Shown: positions 20,492 to 29,458 of the stretch, one piece after another
How positions within the stretch are numbered: position 1 is the first letter of the stretch
Layout of the letters: every line of letters begins with the position of its first letter
Source of the DNA: an uncultured Tolumonas sp.
Lineage (GTDB): Bacteria > Pseudomonadota > Gammaproteobacteria > Enterobacterales > Aeromonadaceae
Length of the DNA: 64,000 nt
Direction of reading: 5' to 3'
Assembly (NCBI RefSeq): GCF_963678185.1
Contig: NZ_OY782757.1
Span: 682,001-746,000 of the forward strand
Position numbers and translations under genes: made by a program
The notes under the pieces: model-generated
Seen by the model: only the letters and a program-made list of their open reading frames with translations
What the model was told of the DNA's origin: nothing
The model's database searches: none

Positions 20492-21898
20492 ATGAGCAGA
20501 GTGCGTTATGAAACAGACTCTATGGGTTGTATTGCTGTTCCGGCAGAAAAATATTGGGGGGCACAAACACAGCGTTCAATAGAGCATTTTCCGATCGGTG
20601 TTGATCGCTTTCGCTGGCAACGGCCCATGATCCGGGCATTGGGCATTCTCAAATTAGCGGCGGCAAAGGCCAATACCGAGCTTGGTATATTACCCGCCAC
20701 TATTTCTGATCCGATTGAGCAAGCAGCAACCGAAGTGATGGATGGGAAACTGGACGAGCATTTTCCGCTGGTGGTTTTTCAAACTGGCTCTGGCACGCAA
20801 TCGAACATGAATGCCAATGAAGTGATTGCGAATCGCGCGATTGAGATATGTGGTTGTGAGGTGGGCAGTAAAAAGCCCATCCACCCGAATGATCATGTCA
20901 ATTGTGGGCAATCTTCTAATGATACCTTTCCAACGGCTATGCATATTGCCGTTATTGAAGAGTTAGAACAGCAGTTAATTCCGGTGATCGAACATCTGAA
21001 AAAAACGCTGCATGATAAAGCGATCGCTTATACACATATTGTCAAAACCGGACGAACCCACCTACAAGATGCGACACCTATTACTTTAGGGCAGGAAATA
21101 AGTGCGTGGGTAGCACAACTCGAATTTTCCTTGATAGGCATTCATGCTAGTAAGCTGGGATTATTTGAATTAGCGATCGGCGGTACTGCTGTCGGAACAG
21201 GGCTAAATGCGCATCCGCAATTTGGTGAACGAGCTGCAGCGCATATGGCTGCGATAACCGGTTACCCTTTCCGTGCTGCAGAAAATAAATTTTTTGCTTT
21301 ATCCGCCCATGATGCTTTGGTGCAAACATCGGCCGCATTGCGCACCTTAGCTGGCGCACTGATGAAAATAGCCAATGATGTGCGCTGGTTGGCCAGTGGC
21401 CCACGCTGTGGGATCGGTGAATTGATGATCCCAGAAAATGAACCCGGCTCATCGATCATGCCCGGCAAAGTGAACCCGACCCAGTGTGAAGCGTTAACAA
21501 TGGTGTGTGTGCAAGTATTTGGTAATGATGCTGCTGTTGCGTTTGCTGGCAGCCAAGGGAATTTTCAACTGAACGTTTATAAACCTGTCATGGTTCATAA
21601 CGTGTTAGAAAGTATTCATTTATTGTCTGATGCCTGTGCGTCATTTGATTGCCACTGTGCAATTGGCATTGAACCCAATTTACCGCGCATCGAGGAACAT
21701 CTGGCAGATAATTTAATGCTGGTTACGGCACTCAATAAACACATTGGCTATGACAAAGCCGCTGCTATTGCCAAAACAGCTAATCATGATGGCTTACGTT
21801 TACGTGACGCCGCTATTGCATCTGGCTTTCTGACAGCGGAAGAGTTTGATCTTTGGATCTCGCCGTTGGACATGGCCGAGCCACATAAACGAGTATAA
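20492..21898 (+). CDS. fumC: class II fumarate hydratase
   Basis: Reversible hydration of fumarate to L-malate by an iron-independent enzyme of the TCA cycle. The 468 residues show the family hallmarks [48 protein letters not shown] and the signature [15 protein letters not shown], with the catalytic Ser in this loop. An AGGACG ribosome site precedes the ATG. The length matches E. coli FumC (467). Confidence 0.97.
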   Translation: MSRVRYETDSMGCIAVPAEKYWGAQTQRSIEHFPIGVDRFRWQRPMIRALGILKLAAAKANTELGILPATISDPIEQAATEVMDGKLDEHFPLVVFQTGSGTQSNMNANEVIANRAIEICGCEVGSKKPIHPNDHVNCGQSSNDTFPTAMHIAVIEELEQQLIPVIEHLKKTLHDKAIAYTHIVKTGRTHLQDATPITLGQEISAWVAQLEFSLIGIHASKLGLFELAIGGTAVGTGLNAHPQFGERAAAHMAAITGYPFRAAENKFFALSAHDALVQTSAALRTLAGALMKIANDVRWLASGPRCGIGELMIPENEPGSSIMPGKVNPTQCEALTMVCVQVFGNDAAVAFAGSQGNFQLNVYKPVMVHNVLESIHLLSDACASFDCHCAIGIEPNLPRIEEHLADNLMLVTALNKHIGYDKAAAIAKTANHDGLRLRDAAIASGFLTAEEFDLWISPLDMAEPHKRV

Positions 21899-21900
21899 AT

Positions 21901-21927
21901 AACCGGGGTTAGCCCCGGTTATTTTTT
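21901..21927. terminator. terminator between fumC and hisP
   Basis: AACCGGGG (21901-21908) pairs with CCCCGGTT with loop TTAG and is followed by ATTTTTT. It serves fumC on the plus strand. The convergent ABC operon may also use the stem, although no T-run is seen in its direction. Confidence 0.9.
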
Positions 21928-21938
21928 GGCGCGGATAT

Positions 21939-22712
21939 TTATTTCAGTGAACCAGACAGGAATTGTTGTAAACGTTCACTTTTTGGATTTCCCAATACAT
22001 CATCAGGATGACCTTCTTCTTCAATCTTACCCTGATGAAGAAAAATAACATGGTTAGAAACGTTGCGGGCAAAGCCCATTTCGTGGGTCACGACCACCAT
22101 GGTTTTGCCTTCTTCCGCCAGCTTTTGCATGATTTTCAGCACTTCGCCCACTAATTCCGGATCAAGTGCTGACGTCGGCTCATCAAACAACAATACTTCA
22201 GGTTCCATCGCAAGCGCGCGGGCAATAGAAACTCGTTGTTGCTGGCCACCCGATAAATGGGCCGGATATTTCGCACGCGCGCGTTCATCGATGCCTACTT
22301 TTTCCAGATAACGAATGGCACGTTCTTGTGCTTCATCTTTGCTGATACCCAAGACTTTCATTGGTGCCGCCATGACGTTTTCTAAAACCGTCATATGGCT
22401 CCATAAATTGAAGTGCTGGAAAACCATCGTCAGTTTGGTGCGCAGTAATTGTAACTCTTTCTGATCGACGACATTTAATTGCCCGTCGGTATCTAGCGTC
22501 ATATGGATTTCTTTACCATTGACGAAAATAGAACCGGCACTTGGTTTTTCCAAAAAATTCAGACAACGCAAAAAGGTACTTTTACCTGAACCGGATGAGC
22601 CGATAATGCTGATCACATCACCCGCTTTTGCGCATAAAGAAACACCTTTAATAACTTCATGCTGGCCATATTTTTTATGTAGATCTGTTACAGCCAATTT
22701 GTAATGTTGCAT
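21939..22712 (-). CDS. hisP: polar amino acid ABC transporter ATPase (HisP-like)
   Basis: ATPase of a basic amino acid importer. From the ATG at 22712 (AAAGGT ribosome site; an upstream TTG at 22727 was rejected) the product has 257 residues. Walker A is [20 protein letters not shown] (about residues 35-54), followed by the Q-loop [17 protein letters not shown], signature [15 protein letters not shown], Walker [15 protein letters not shown] and the H-loop [10 protein letters not shown]. The inserted segment around [15 protein letters not shown] is typical of HisP rather than GlnQ. It is the last gene of binding protein-permease-permease-ATPase. Confidence 0.9.
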   Translation of the reverse strand: MQHYKLAVTDLHKKYGQHEVIKGVSLCAKAGDVISIIGSSGSGKSTFLRCLNFLEKPSAGSIFVNGKEIHMTLDTDGQLNVVDQKELQLLRTKLTMVFQHFNLWSHMTVLENVMAAPMKVLGISKDEAQERAIRYLEKVGIDERARAKYPAHLSGGQQQRVSIARALAMEPEVLLFDEPTSALDPELVGEVLKIMQKLAEEGKTMVVVTHEMGFARNVSNHVIFLHQGKIEEEGHPDDVLGNPKSERLQQFLSGSLK

Positions 22713-22736
22713 GTCATAACCTTTCAAAAATAAATC

Positions 22737-23453
22737 TTAGTGCGCAGATTGTGGTCTCAAATGCTTTAGCCAACGCTTTTCAGCCAGGCGGAACAAAGCA
22801 ACCAAGAGAAACGAGATCGTCAGATAAATTGCTGCTGCTAAACCAAAGGCATGGAATGATTTATAGGTTGCAGCATTCACATCACGGGCAATTTTCAAAA
22901 TATCCGGCACTGTGGCGGTAAATGCCAACGACGTAGCATGTAGCATCAGAATGACTTCATTACTATAAGCAGGCAGAGCACGACGTAATGCTGACGGAAT
23001 AATAATGCTGCGATAGAGCGTGACACCGGAAAAACCATACGCCCGAGCGGCTTCAATTTCACCATGCGGAATCGCCCGGATCGCCCCAGCCAGCATTTCT
23101 GTAGTGTAAGCACAGGTATTCAGAGCCAAAGCCAGCACCGTGCAGTTAAAACCACTGCGGAAAAACAGATTCAGAAAATCGACGTCTCTCACCACACTTA
23201 ATGTATAAACACCGGAATAAAAAACCAGCAACTGCACATACAACGGTGTGCCACGGAAAATATAGGTATAAACCCACACTGGCATCCAAAGAGCTTTTTT
23301 CTGTGATACGCGGGCGATAGACATTGGCAATGCCAGCATGAAACCAACTACGAGTGAAATCACCAGCAGCCATAGGGTCACAGCAACCCCTGTGAAACGA
23401 TAACCATCGCTCCATAAAAATGCTTTGCCATACTGTTGCAGGATCTCAATCAT
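22737..23453 (-). CDS. hisM: histidine/lysine-arginine-ornithine ABC permease (HisM-like)
   Basis: Inner-membrane permease subunit, 238 residues, with about five hydrophobic helices (for example VAVTLWLLVISLVVGFMLAL). The EAA loop EIEAARAYGFSGVTLYRSII contacts the ATPase. Start overlaps the end of the upstream permease gene by 4 bp, and hisP follows 24 bp after it. The pairing of two different permeases is characteristic of His/Lys-Arg-Orn systems. Confidence 0.88.
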   Translation of the reverse strand: MIEILQQYGKAFLWSDGYRFTGVAVTLWLLVISLVVGFMLALPMSIARVSQKKALWMPVWVYTYIFRGTPLYVQLLVFYSGVYTLSVVRDVDFLNLFFRSGFNCTVLALALNTCAYTTEMLAGAIRAIPHGEIEAARAYGFSGVTLYRSIIIPSALRRALPAYSNEVILMLHATSLAFTATVPDILKIARDVNAATYKSFHAFGLAAAIYLTISFLLVALFRLAEKRWLKHLRPQSAH

Positions 23454-24136
23454 AATTCAGCACTCCGGACACCCATGGAATAACGTCGTTCCAACCAAAG
23501 CAGAACCAAATTCGATATCGTTGTAAAAATCAGATAAACCACACCGGCAACAATCGTGAAATAGAAAAAGTGGTAGGTACCTTTCCCTGCATTTTGGGTT
23601 GCTTTAACTACATCGGATAACCCAATAATGGACACTAACGCTGTTGCTTTTAATGTCACCTGCCAATTGTTCGCAATTCCAGGCAACGCAAAACGCATCA
23701 ATTGTGGAAACAAGATGTAACGGAATGTCTGCCATGGTGAAAAACCATATGCAACACCGGCTTCCATTTGACCTTTCGGCACCATCAGATAAGCGCCACG
23801 GAAAGTTTCCGTAAAATAAGCGCCATAAATAAAGCCAATGGTAATAACCCCAGCAACAAAAGGATCAATGTTCAGCTGCGTCACACCAATCGTTTCAGTT
23901 ACGCTATTTAGTACAATTTGCAGACCATAGAAGATAAGCAGCATCAGTACCAGATCAGGTACGCCACGGATCAATGTTGTATAAATACCCGATAGTAATT
24001 TAGCGGGTTTACTCTGTGATGACTTAGCTGCAGCCCCTATCAATCCTAATAGGAAAGAGAGTGCAACAGACAGTAGTGCCTGCTCTATCGTCACTAATGC
24101 CCCATTAAAAATAATAGAGCCATACCCATACAGCAT
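23450..24136 (-). CDS. hisQ: histidine/lysine-arginine-ornithine ABC permease (HisQ-like)
   Basis: Second permease subunit, 228 residues, starting MLYGYGSIIFNGALVTIEQAL like HisQ and carrying the EAA loop MEAGVAYGFSPWQTFRYILF. The membrane segments alternate as in type I importers. It follows the binding protein gene across a 90-bp gap that contains a stable hairpin, an arrangement that lowers permease expression relative to the periplasmic protein. Confidence 0.88.
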   Translation of the reverse strand: MLYGYGSIIFNGALVTIEQALLSVALSFLLGLIGAAAKSSQSKPAKLLSGIYTTLIRGVPDLVLMLLIFYGLQIVLNSVTETIGVTQLNIDPFVAGVITIGFIYGAYFTETFRGAYLMVPKGQMEAGVAYGFSPWQTFRYILFPQLMRFALPGIANNWQVTLKATALVSIIGLSDVVKATQNAGKGTYHFFYFTIVAGVVYLIFTTISNLVLLWLERRYSMGVRSAEL

Positions 24137-24163
24137 AACGATTTACCTGATTTTCTTTTAAAC

Positions 24164-24200
24164 CGAAAAACAACGAGGCTCCTCATTCGAAGAGCCTCGT
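24164..24200 (-). terminator. intra-operon hairpin between binding protein and permeases
   Basis: On the minus strand ACGAGGCTC (complement of 24192-24200) pairs with GAGCCTCGT (complement of 24173-24181), followed by TGTTTTT. It lies directly downstream of the binding protein gene, and probably acts as a partial terminator or mRNA-stabilising structure so that more binding protein than permease is made. Confidence 0.75.
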
Positions 24201-24226
24201 CATCTACAAACAGTTAACGCGGAATG

Positions 24227-25009
24227 TTATTCGCCGTAGATGTTAAATTTAAAATATTTTTTAGCCAGTGTGTCGTAAGTACCATCTTTACGCATGGCAG
24301 CCAGCGTTTTGTTCAGTGCTTCTTTCAGTGCGCCATCTTCTTTACGCACACCAATACCGGCGCCAACACCAAAGTATTTGACGTCGTTAACTTCTGCACC
24401 AGCATATTCAAATTGCGCACCCTGTGGCTTGTTCAGAAAGCTCTCACCTGCTGTGACAGCATCTTGGAATGCAGTATCAATACGGCCAGAAACCAGGTCG
24501 GCATAAACCAGATCTTGGCTTTGGTAAGCAACCAACTCAATACCTTTGTTCTGCCAGTTTTCTTTAGCATAAGTTTCAGCTGTAGTACCTTGCATTACCC
24601 CTACACGTTTACCTTGCAAGGCTTCTGCTGTTGGTTTGATTGCAGAACCTTTCGCTGCAACCAAGCGAGCTGGAGTGCCATATAATTTATTGGTGAAATC
24701 AATCTCTTGTTTACGCTGTTCAGTAATCGACATAGCGGAAAGAATAGCGTCGATTTTTTTCGCTTTAAGTGATGGGATTAAACCATCGAAATCGCCTTCT
24801 ACCCATTCACATTTGGCTTTCAGACGTTTACACATCTCATTACCCAGATCGATATCAAAACCAGCCAGTGAACCATCAGCAGCTTTAACTTCAAATGGTG
24901 CATAACCAGGTTCCACACCAAAGCGGATCTCTTTGATTTCAGCGGCACTAACATTAGATACAGCTAAAGCAATAGCGGCAAACTGCATGATTCTGCGAAA
25001 GTTCTTCAT
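24227..25009 (-). CDS. periplasmic basic amino acid-binding protein (HisJ/ArgT-like)
   Basis: Captures histidine or lysine/arginine/ornithine for the adjacent importer. The 260 residues begin with a signal peptide (MKNFRRIMQFAAIALAVSNVSAAE). They contain the SBP_bac_3 motifs GVEPGYAPFEVKAADGSLAG and FDIDLGNEMCKRLKAKCEWV, and MSITEQRKQEIDFTNKLY at the ligand site. The paired Cys in CKRLKAKC is the disulfide typical of HisJ/ArgT. The exact substrate cannot be read from sequence, so no symbol is given. Confidence 0.9.
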   Translation of the reverse strand: MKNFRRIMQFAAIALAVSNVSAAEIKEIRFGVEPGYAPFEVKAADGSLAGFDIDLGNEMCKRLKAKCEWVEGDFDGLIPSLKAKKIDAILSAMSITEQRKQEIDFTNKLYGTPARLVAAKGSAIKPTAEALQGKRVGVMQGTTAETYAKENWQNKGIELVAYQSQDLVYADLVSGRIDTAFQDAVTAGESFLNKPQGAQFEYAGAEVNDVKYFGVGAGIGVRKEDGALKEALNKTLAAMRKDGTYDTLAKKYFKFNIYGE

Positions 25010-25235
25010 CTTTATTCCTATGCTTGATAATCAATTCTGGAATGCACGCATTATGAGTGTAAACGTGCGATATAAAAATCTTATCAAAAGAATGACAGAA
25101 ACAAAATATTCTGCATCCCATTTATTTCACAGAATTAAATATATTTATTCAGAATCACTGTCTTAATATGGCATTAGTCCGCAAATTCGCTGCTATCTAT
25201 GCAAAGATAGATGTTGAATCGACTATTAAAACAGC

Positions 25236-25787
25236 CTACAGATTATAATGTGCCCGATCTGCAGCGATACAAAGTAACGCCATAATAGTTAACGCATCCG
25301 AGATAACACCACTGCGGATCATCGCCAACAAATCATCAAAAGTATGCAATTCGACCTGGATGTCTTCGGTTTCTTCCAGATTTTGTGTTCCTGCCGTTAG
25401 CTGGCGAGCAATAAACAAGGCGCCACATTCATTAGTCACTGAATTTGAAAGATAAAAATTAGTTAATAGCGGCTCAATTTCCCCTGCGGTGTAACCTGTC
25501 TCTTCCTGTAACTCACGCAGTGCTGTTTGCTGCCAATCTTCCCCCTGAGGTGCCCCACCTTCAGGGATCTCCAGAGAACTTTGGTTACCAATGGCATAGC
25601 GCGTCTGGCGAACCATCACGATACGACCATCATCCAGAACCGGCACCACGCCCACCGCACGGTTTTTAAATTCAACAACGCCATATTGCCCCGGATTTCC
25701 CGCAGGGGTAATAACATCATCATGCCGCACTTTGAGCCAAGGCGTTTCAAATACTACTTTTGAAGCTAATGTTTTCCAGATGCTCAT
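25236..25787 (-). CDS. NUDIX hydrolase, ADP-sugar pyrophosphatase-like
   Basis: Cleaves nucleoside diphosphates linked to another group. The 183-residue protein has a complete Nudix box (G-x5-E-x7-REL-x-EE-x-GY) within GGAPQGEDWQQTALRELQEE and TGY, about residues 77-99. N-terminal MSIWKTLASKVVFETPWLKV and the overall length resemble ADP-ribose pyrophosphatase-type enzymes, but the substrate is not certain. It is a single gene, divergent from arfA. Confidence 0.88.
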   Translation of the reverse strand: MSIWKTLASKVVFETPWLKVRHDDVITPAGNPGQYGVVEFKNRAVGVVPVLDDGRIVMVRQTRYAIGNQSSLEIPEGGAPQGEDWQQTALRELQEETGYTAGEIEPLLTNFYLSNSVTNECGALFIARQLTAGTQNLEETEDIQVELHTFDDLLAMIRSGVISDALTIMALLCIAADRAHYNL

Positions 25788-25862
25788 TTATTTTTGATCC
25801 CTCTACTTGCCCAGCCATAGGGCGGAAGTTCATAATTTGTGCGATTTTAACAGGAGGACCAG

Positions 25863-26054
25863 ATGAAATCGAAAACATCACAAGCCAGCTATCAACATCA
25901 GCGTGGCACTATTACAGATAATCATTTACAAGCGTTAGTGACGGATAAACTTTTTCGTAGTCGTGTTGAGCAGAATATTAAAGGAAAAGGAAGTTATCGC
26001 CGGAATGCAAAACATCGTCGCCAAGACGAGTTCAGTCTAAAAATTGCTGCCTAG
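25863..26054 (+). CDS. arfA: alternative ribosome-rescue factor A
   Basis: Rescues ribosomes stalled on non-stop mRNA by recruiting RF2, a back-up to tmRNA. The 63 residues match the ArfA pattern: [18 protein letters not shown], then [20 protein letters not shown] and a basic tail. A strong AGGAGG ribosome site precedes the ATG. E. coli arfA mRNA is cut in its coding region so that a truncated, active protein is made when tmRNA fails. Here a short hairpin (TCGTC/GACGA, 26015-26029) lies near the 3' end of the frame and might play that part, but this is inference. Confidence 0.88.
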   Translation: MKSKTSQASYQHQRGTITDNHLQALVTDKLFRSRVEQNIKGKGSYRRNAKHRRQDEFSLKIAA

Positions 26055-26122
26055 TTGTTTTTACACTGAATTTGTCTTTGCTCACTAAAAGAACAAACGA
26101 AACATTTCCTGCTTTTTTACGC

Positions 26123-26151
26123 TTGCCTGAATCAAATCATATCGTTATTAT
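26123..26151 (+). promoter_or_regulatory. tRNA-Val promoter
   Basis: TTGCCT (26123-26128) and TATTAT (26146-26151) with a 17-bp spacer lie 27 bp before the first tRNA. The bases just after the -10 (GCCGGC) are GC-rich, the discriminator type associated with stringent control of stable RNA genes. Confidence 0.75.
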
Positions 26152-26178
26152 GCCGGCACATCGAAACGATGATTATGC

Positions 26179-26255
26179 GCGTCCTTAGCTCAGCTGGTTA
26201 GAGCACCACCTTGACATGGTGGGGGTCGATGGTTCGAGTCCATTAGGACGCACCA
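26179..26255 (+). tRNA. tRNA-Val (anticodon GAC), copy 1
   Basis: 77 nt with a perfect 7-bp-type acceptor (GCGTCC.../GGACGC), D-arm AGCTCAGCTGGTTAGAGC, anticodon loop CTTGACATG (anticodon GAC, reading GUC/GUU), T-arm GGTTCGAGTCC and an encoded ACCA end. It closely resembles E. coli tRNA-Val(GAC). Confidence 0.97.
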
Positions 26256-26284
26256 TCTTTTCGATAGCAAAAATATTCTCAAGT

Positions 26285-26361
26285 GCGTCCTTAGCTCAGC
26301 TGGTTAGAGCACCACCTTGACATGGTGGGGGTCGATGGTTCGAGTCCATTAGGACGCACCA
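26285..26361 (+). tRNA. tRNA-Val (anticodon GAC), copy 2
   Basis: A base-for-base identical copy of the previous tRNA, 29 bp downstream, presumably transcribed together from the same promoter. Tandem Val(GAC) genes (valV-valW) are also found in E. coli. The accessory region starts immediately after it. Confidence 0.97.
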
Positions 26362-27011
26362 ATTCTATAAGTAATACAGTCAGTTATCAATCACCACCTT
26401 TCTGAATACATTAAGTATGCATCCATTTAGAATCATTTTCCTCGAATCTTATTAATGTAAAAAAATCTTTCTTTACACAGAAAAAATGCAGGACTCATAT
26501 CCTAATGGGCACAAATGGTCAAATGTGTGACCATCTGGTGACCACGCCATTTTTCTAATCCTTAAAGAATCTCACTAATCCTCAGAGTTACTTAAGATGC
26601 ACAGATATAGATTGCCCTATTCTACGTTAGCATCAACTATTTCCATCATTTCCTTTCGTGTCTACTGACAAAATACCGCTAATGCATGTCATCGATGATA
26701 ATCGTACGATAAATGAAGTACTAACCGTCATCCATTTCTTCTGTGCATAATTGTTACAGATCAAGATAAGCCAATAATCCAGAATAAAGCCGCATATGAA
26801 TCTTTCATTTTTCTAGTACATCTGACACTATAATCCAATCAAATCCCTTCTGTTGATTGAGTTCAAGTGCGGTAGCTTTGTCTTTTCGATTTCCATTAGT
26901 GTACCTAAAACAGATGGGTTATAGGGAATAAGTCCATTTAATAAATTGTTGTGTTTTCTCAGATAAATCAATGTGTAAATCTACTCTAATTTGAAATAAG
27001 GCTCTTAATGT
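26362..27011 (+). other. 650-bp AT-rich region without a recognised gene
   Basis: No convincing coding frame, RNA or transposon end was seen. The stretch follows a tRNA, a common integration spot, but no repeat of the tRNA 3' end was noticed elsewhere in the window that would mark an attachment site. Confidence 0.5.
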
Positions 27012-27785
27012 ATGTATGGCAATTCGGTAATACCTTTATACATATATGATATAGACACAAAAAAATATCACTCAATGGGCAGTTCAGTTCTTATATCTCA
27101 TAAAGAACAACTATTTTTCATAACTGCTGCACATGTTCTAGAGTCAATGAAAGGACATCAATCGTACATCTATTTTGAAAATACATTTTTTCAAAATGTC
27201 AAACATTCGCGCTTGTATCTCAGATTCTTCCCAATATTTAAATCGCAATGATGATCCAATTGATTTAGCTGCTATACCAGTTCCAAATCAGAGACTTGAT
27301 ACTTGTGATAGAAGTAAATTCATTACAATAAAAATTTATATTGATGGAGAATTTTGCACGTCTAATATTTTTCAGGTTATTGGTTATCCCCAAGCAAAAA
27401 ATACAAAGGCCGTTCGAAGAACAGCGAATATTCCAGGTGGATTCAGAGCGAATGGCCTTCGATATACAGGTCTTGATATCAGCTCTACATGTCTTCCATA
27501 TAAAGATATTGATGAGTTATCACACATTGCTACAACTTTGAGTAAGTCTGGTTACGCACAAGGAACTAGAAACCTTTTAAATATTCCTGATCTACATGGG
27601 TTGAGTGGTGGATTATTACAAAAAGTAAATTCATACAACAAAGACACCGATTCTTTTGAGGTTGGTTATCCTGCCGGAATAATTTTACAAAAAAACCTGA
27701 CAATTCATCAATAATATCAATTCGATTATCTTCTGTATTTACATGGCTAGATAAACAATGGCCAACCATTCAATCAATAATATGA
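27012..27785 (+). pseudogene. frameshifted trypsin-like peptidase
   Basis: A trypsin-fold protease of about 255 residues in three frames. The first part has the catalytic His (FFITAAHVLE). The second carries the likely Asp (DPIDLAAIPV) and the catalytic Ser (LHGLSGGLLQ). The third gives the C-terminus (RLSSVFTWLDKQWPTIQSII). Both frame changes fall at homopolymers: a T6 run near 27185-27190 and an A7 run near 27689-27695. No signal peptide is visible, so it was probably cytoplasmic. It is most simply a decayed gene, but indels in homopolymers can also be sequencing errors. Confidence 0.7.
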
Positions 27786-27812
27786 AAATAAATATATTCA
27801 CGTAGTCGAAAC

Positions 27813-28893
27813 CTAATATCAAGTTTGAAGTGCAACATTCATAGTGTGCGTTCATGGTAACTTCGCTCTGGGGTTATAAAGCCTAATCTTTTCCTCGGCC
27901 GCGTGTTTAATCTCTTGGCTATTGCATCGCAGTCCGCCTGCTTTAGCCATGACATACTGCTCTTTTTCGGCACGTATTGTCTGATCAAGCCATTGGTGTT
28001 TTCGTTTGTTCCCCGCTCCCACGAGTGATGGGGGGTCGCAAAGTAAAACGCTACGCCGGTGGCTTGTTCTATCACTTCGTATTGGTGAAATTCAGTACCG
28101 TTATCAGCGGTGATGGTCTTAAATTCTTTGCCTGAGCTCTGTATCAGTTCTATCACGCGGCGGTTCAGACTTTCCGTTGTCCGGTCATTCAATTGACCTA
28201 TCAACGTATAACCAGTGGCTCGTTCTACTAACGTGACAATACAGTGTTTGCTACCACAGCCCATGACCGTATCTATTTCCCAATGGCCTATCTCGATACG
28301 TGCATCAACCGCTGATGGTCGTTCACTGATATGTCTTTTATTGCGTAAACGCCCGCGACTATCCTTACTCCGGTAGCGTTTCCGCCTTTGTTTCACTGCA
28401 TGGCGTAGCTTTTGCCATAAGTGGCCACCACTCGCTTTGTCTGCCCAAATATACTGATAAATCGATTCATGGCTGACGATTTTGTAATGATGTCTCTTGA
28501 GAAATCCGACGATTTGTTCTGGGCTCCATTCCAGATTGAGTAGCATTTCAATTACGATGAAATCTTCAGGTTTTAACCTTTTATTTCGTCTTGAGCGCCT
28601 TCGTCTGGCTTTTGTTCGTCGTTGAGCTTTGCTTGGTCGATAATGTCCATCGGTTACCCAACAGCGGTTTCGGGAGAGTTCCCGACCAATGGTACTTCGA
28701 TGTCGTCCCAGCGCTTTTGCTATCTGTGCGTTGTTCAGCCCTTGCTTTCTTAAGGCCGAAAGCATATATCTTTCAGCCTCGGTGAGTTGTTGATATTTCA
28801 TAGTTCTTCACTTCTTGGTCGGAGCGAAGAAAACCATTATCACAGCTCACCGTTTTTAGCTTCTGCTGTGTTGCACTTAGTATATGAATCCGC
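27813..28893 (-). mobile_element. IS30-family insertion sequence, copy A
   Basis: A 1081-bp element on the minus strand whose transposase is identical in protein sequence to copy B at 32086-33166. The ends were set by where homology between the copies and their flanks stops. Imperfect terminal inverted repeats share AAGTGCAACA. The bases flanking this copy do not form a target duplication, unlike copy B, which suggests a deletion or rearrangement next to it. It lies at the left (attI-proximal) side of the cassette array. Confidence 0.88.
27839..28801 (-). CDS. IS30-family transposase (copy A)
   Basis: 320 residues. An N-terminal helix-turn-helix (LTEAERYMLSALRKQG, then IAKALGRHRSTIGRELSRN) binds the ends. 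The DDE catalytic core shows GHWEIDTVMGCG (first Asp), ITADNGTEFHQYE (second Asp) and a Glu in HHSWERGTNENTNGLIRQY. The frame is intact and the protein is identical to copy B, indicating recent transposition and probable activity. Confidence 0.95.
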   Translation of the reverse strand: MKYQQLTEAERYMLSALRKQGLNNAQIAKALGRHRSTIGRELSRNRCWVTDGHYRPSKAQRRTKARRRRSRRNKRLKPEDFIVIEMLLNLEWSPEQIVGFLKRHHYKIVSHESIYQYIWADKASGGHLWQKLRHAVKQRRKRYRSKDSRGRLRNKRHISERPSAVDARIEIGHWEIDTVMGCGSKHCIVTLVERATGYTLIGQLNDRTTESLNRRVIELIQSSGKEFKTITADNGTEFHQYEVIEQATGVAFYFATPHHSWERGTNENTNGLIRQYVPKKSSMSWLKQADCDAIAKRLNTRPRKRLGFITPERSYHERTL

Positions 28894-28913
28894 CCCCACT
28901 GCCCGCTCATTAA

Positions 28914-29051
28914 ATGAATAAATTTGAATGTTCAGCAAATTTCGCTGCATCAATCTTGTCGGCGAATAATTCCGAGCGGTGGTTTAAAACTGGCACAGTG
29001 GCAACATTGAGAATCGTGGCACCACTTAGCAAATTCCGTGGTGAAAAATGA
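28914..29051 (+). CDS. small cassette ORF (45 aa), unknown
   Basis: A 45-residue frame, MNKFECSANFAASILSANNS followed by ERWFKTGTVATLRIVAPLSK and FRGEK, ending 22 bp before the first attC-like site and oriented as integron cassette genes are. No ribosome site is obvious and no family was recognised. The segment FKTGTV...K resembles in outline FESGAV...K at the end of the next cassette's ORF. It may be a real cassette protein or non-coding. Confidence 0.35.
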   Translation: MNKFECSANFAASILSANNSERWFKTGTVATLRIVAPLSKFRGEK

Positions 29052-29073
29052 AATACGGTTTCCTTGTTCTTTT

Positions 29074-29150
29074 ACCTAACAAGGCGCTCAAACACGTTCA
29101 CTTCGTTCACTGGACGGCACTACGTGCCGCCGTTTAATTAAAAGTTAGGT
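29074..29150 (+). repeat. attC-like recombination site 1
   Basis: A 77-bp imperfect palindrome bounded by ACCTAAC (fits RYYYAAC) and GTTAGGT (fits GTTRRRY). The 3' part, GGACGGCACTACGTGCCGCC followed by GTTTAATTAAAA, is almost the same in sites 2 and 3. The internal ACGGCACTACGTGCCG region is itself palindromic. It has the design of integron cassette attC sites. Confidence 0.82.
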
Positions 29151-29245
29151 AATAAAAACGGCGTCATTGTTGGTGGTGAATTCGAACCTTAAAGCGGCTC
29201 ATCTGATGGTCCAGTGGTGTTAGCTGTTCACTACCTGCGAGTGGG

Positions 29246-29443
29246 TTGCCTCGCGCAACACATGAATTCACGTTGATTTGGCAAATTGAAGCCTGCACTG
29301 ATTACATCTTCGGCAACCATCAGCGCCGTCAGTGTGTACACCTAAAGCGGCTCATCATCAGGGCGCGGTTGTTTGAATCAGGCGCAGTAAAAATTGAACG
29401 TCCGTGGTCCCACTTAGCTAGTTTGGTTGTTGATAAGAAATGA
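29246..29443 (+). CDS. possible cassette ORF (65 aa), unknown
   Basis: The only long frame in the second cassette, ending 15 bp before attC-like site 2 in the expected orientation. It begins MPRATHEFTLIWQIEACTDY and ends ERPWSHLASLVVDKK. No domain or ribosome site was recognised. The sequence AAAGCGGCTCATC occurs at about 29191 and again at about 29345 (as TAAAGCGGCTCATC), so part of the cassette is internally repeated. This may be non-coding. Confidence 0.3.
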   Translation: MPRATHEFTLIWQIEACTDYIFGNHQRRQCVHLKRLIIRARLFESGAVKIERPWSHLASLVVDKK

Positions 29444-29458
29444 CCTTTCTTTGTTCAT

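Noticed and set aside
26500-26560. Repeated GTGACCATCTGGTGACCAC-like motif after the tRNAs as a phage attachment core
   Set aside because: No second copy was noticed downstream and it does not overlap the tRNA 3' end.
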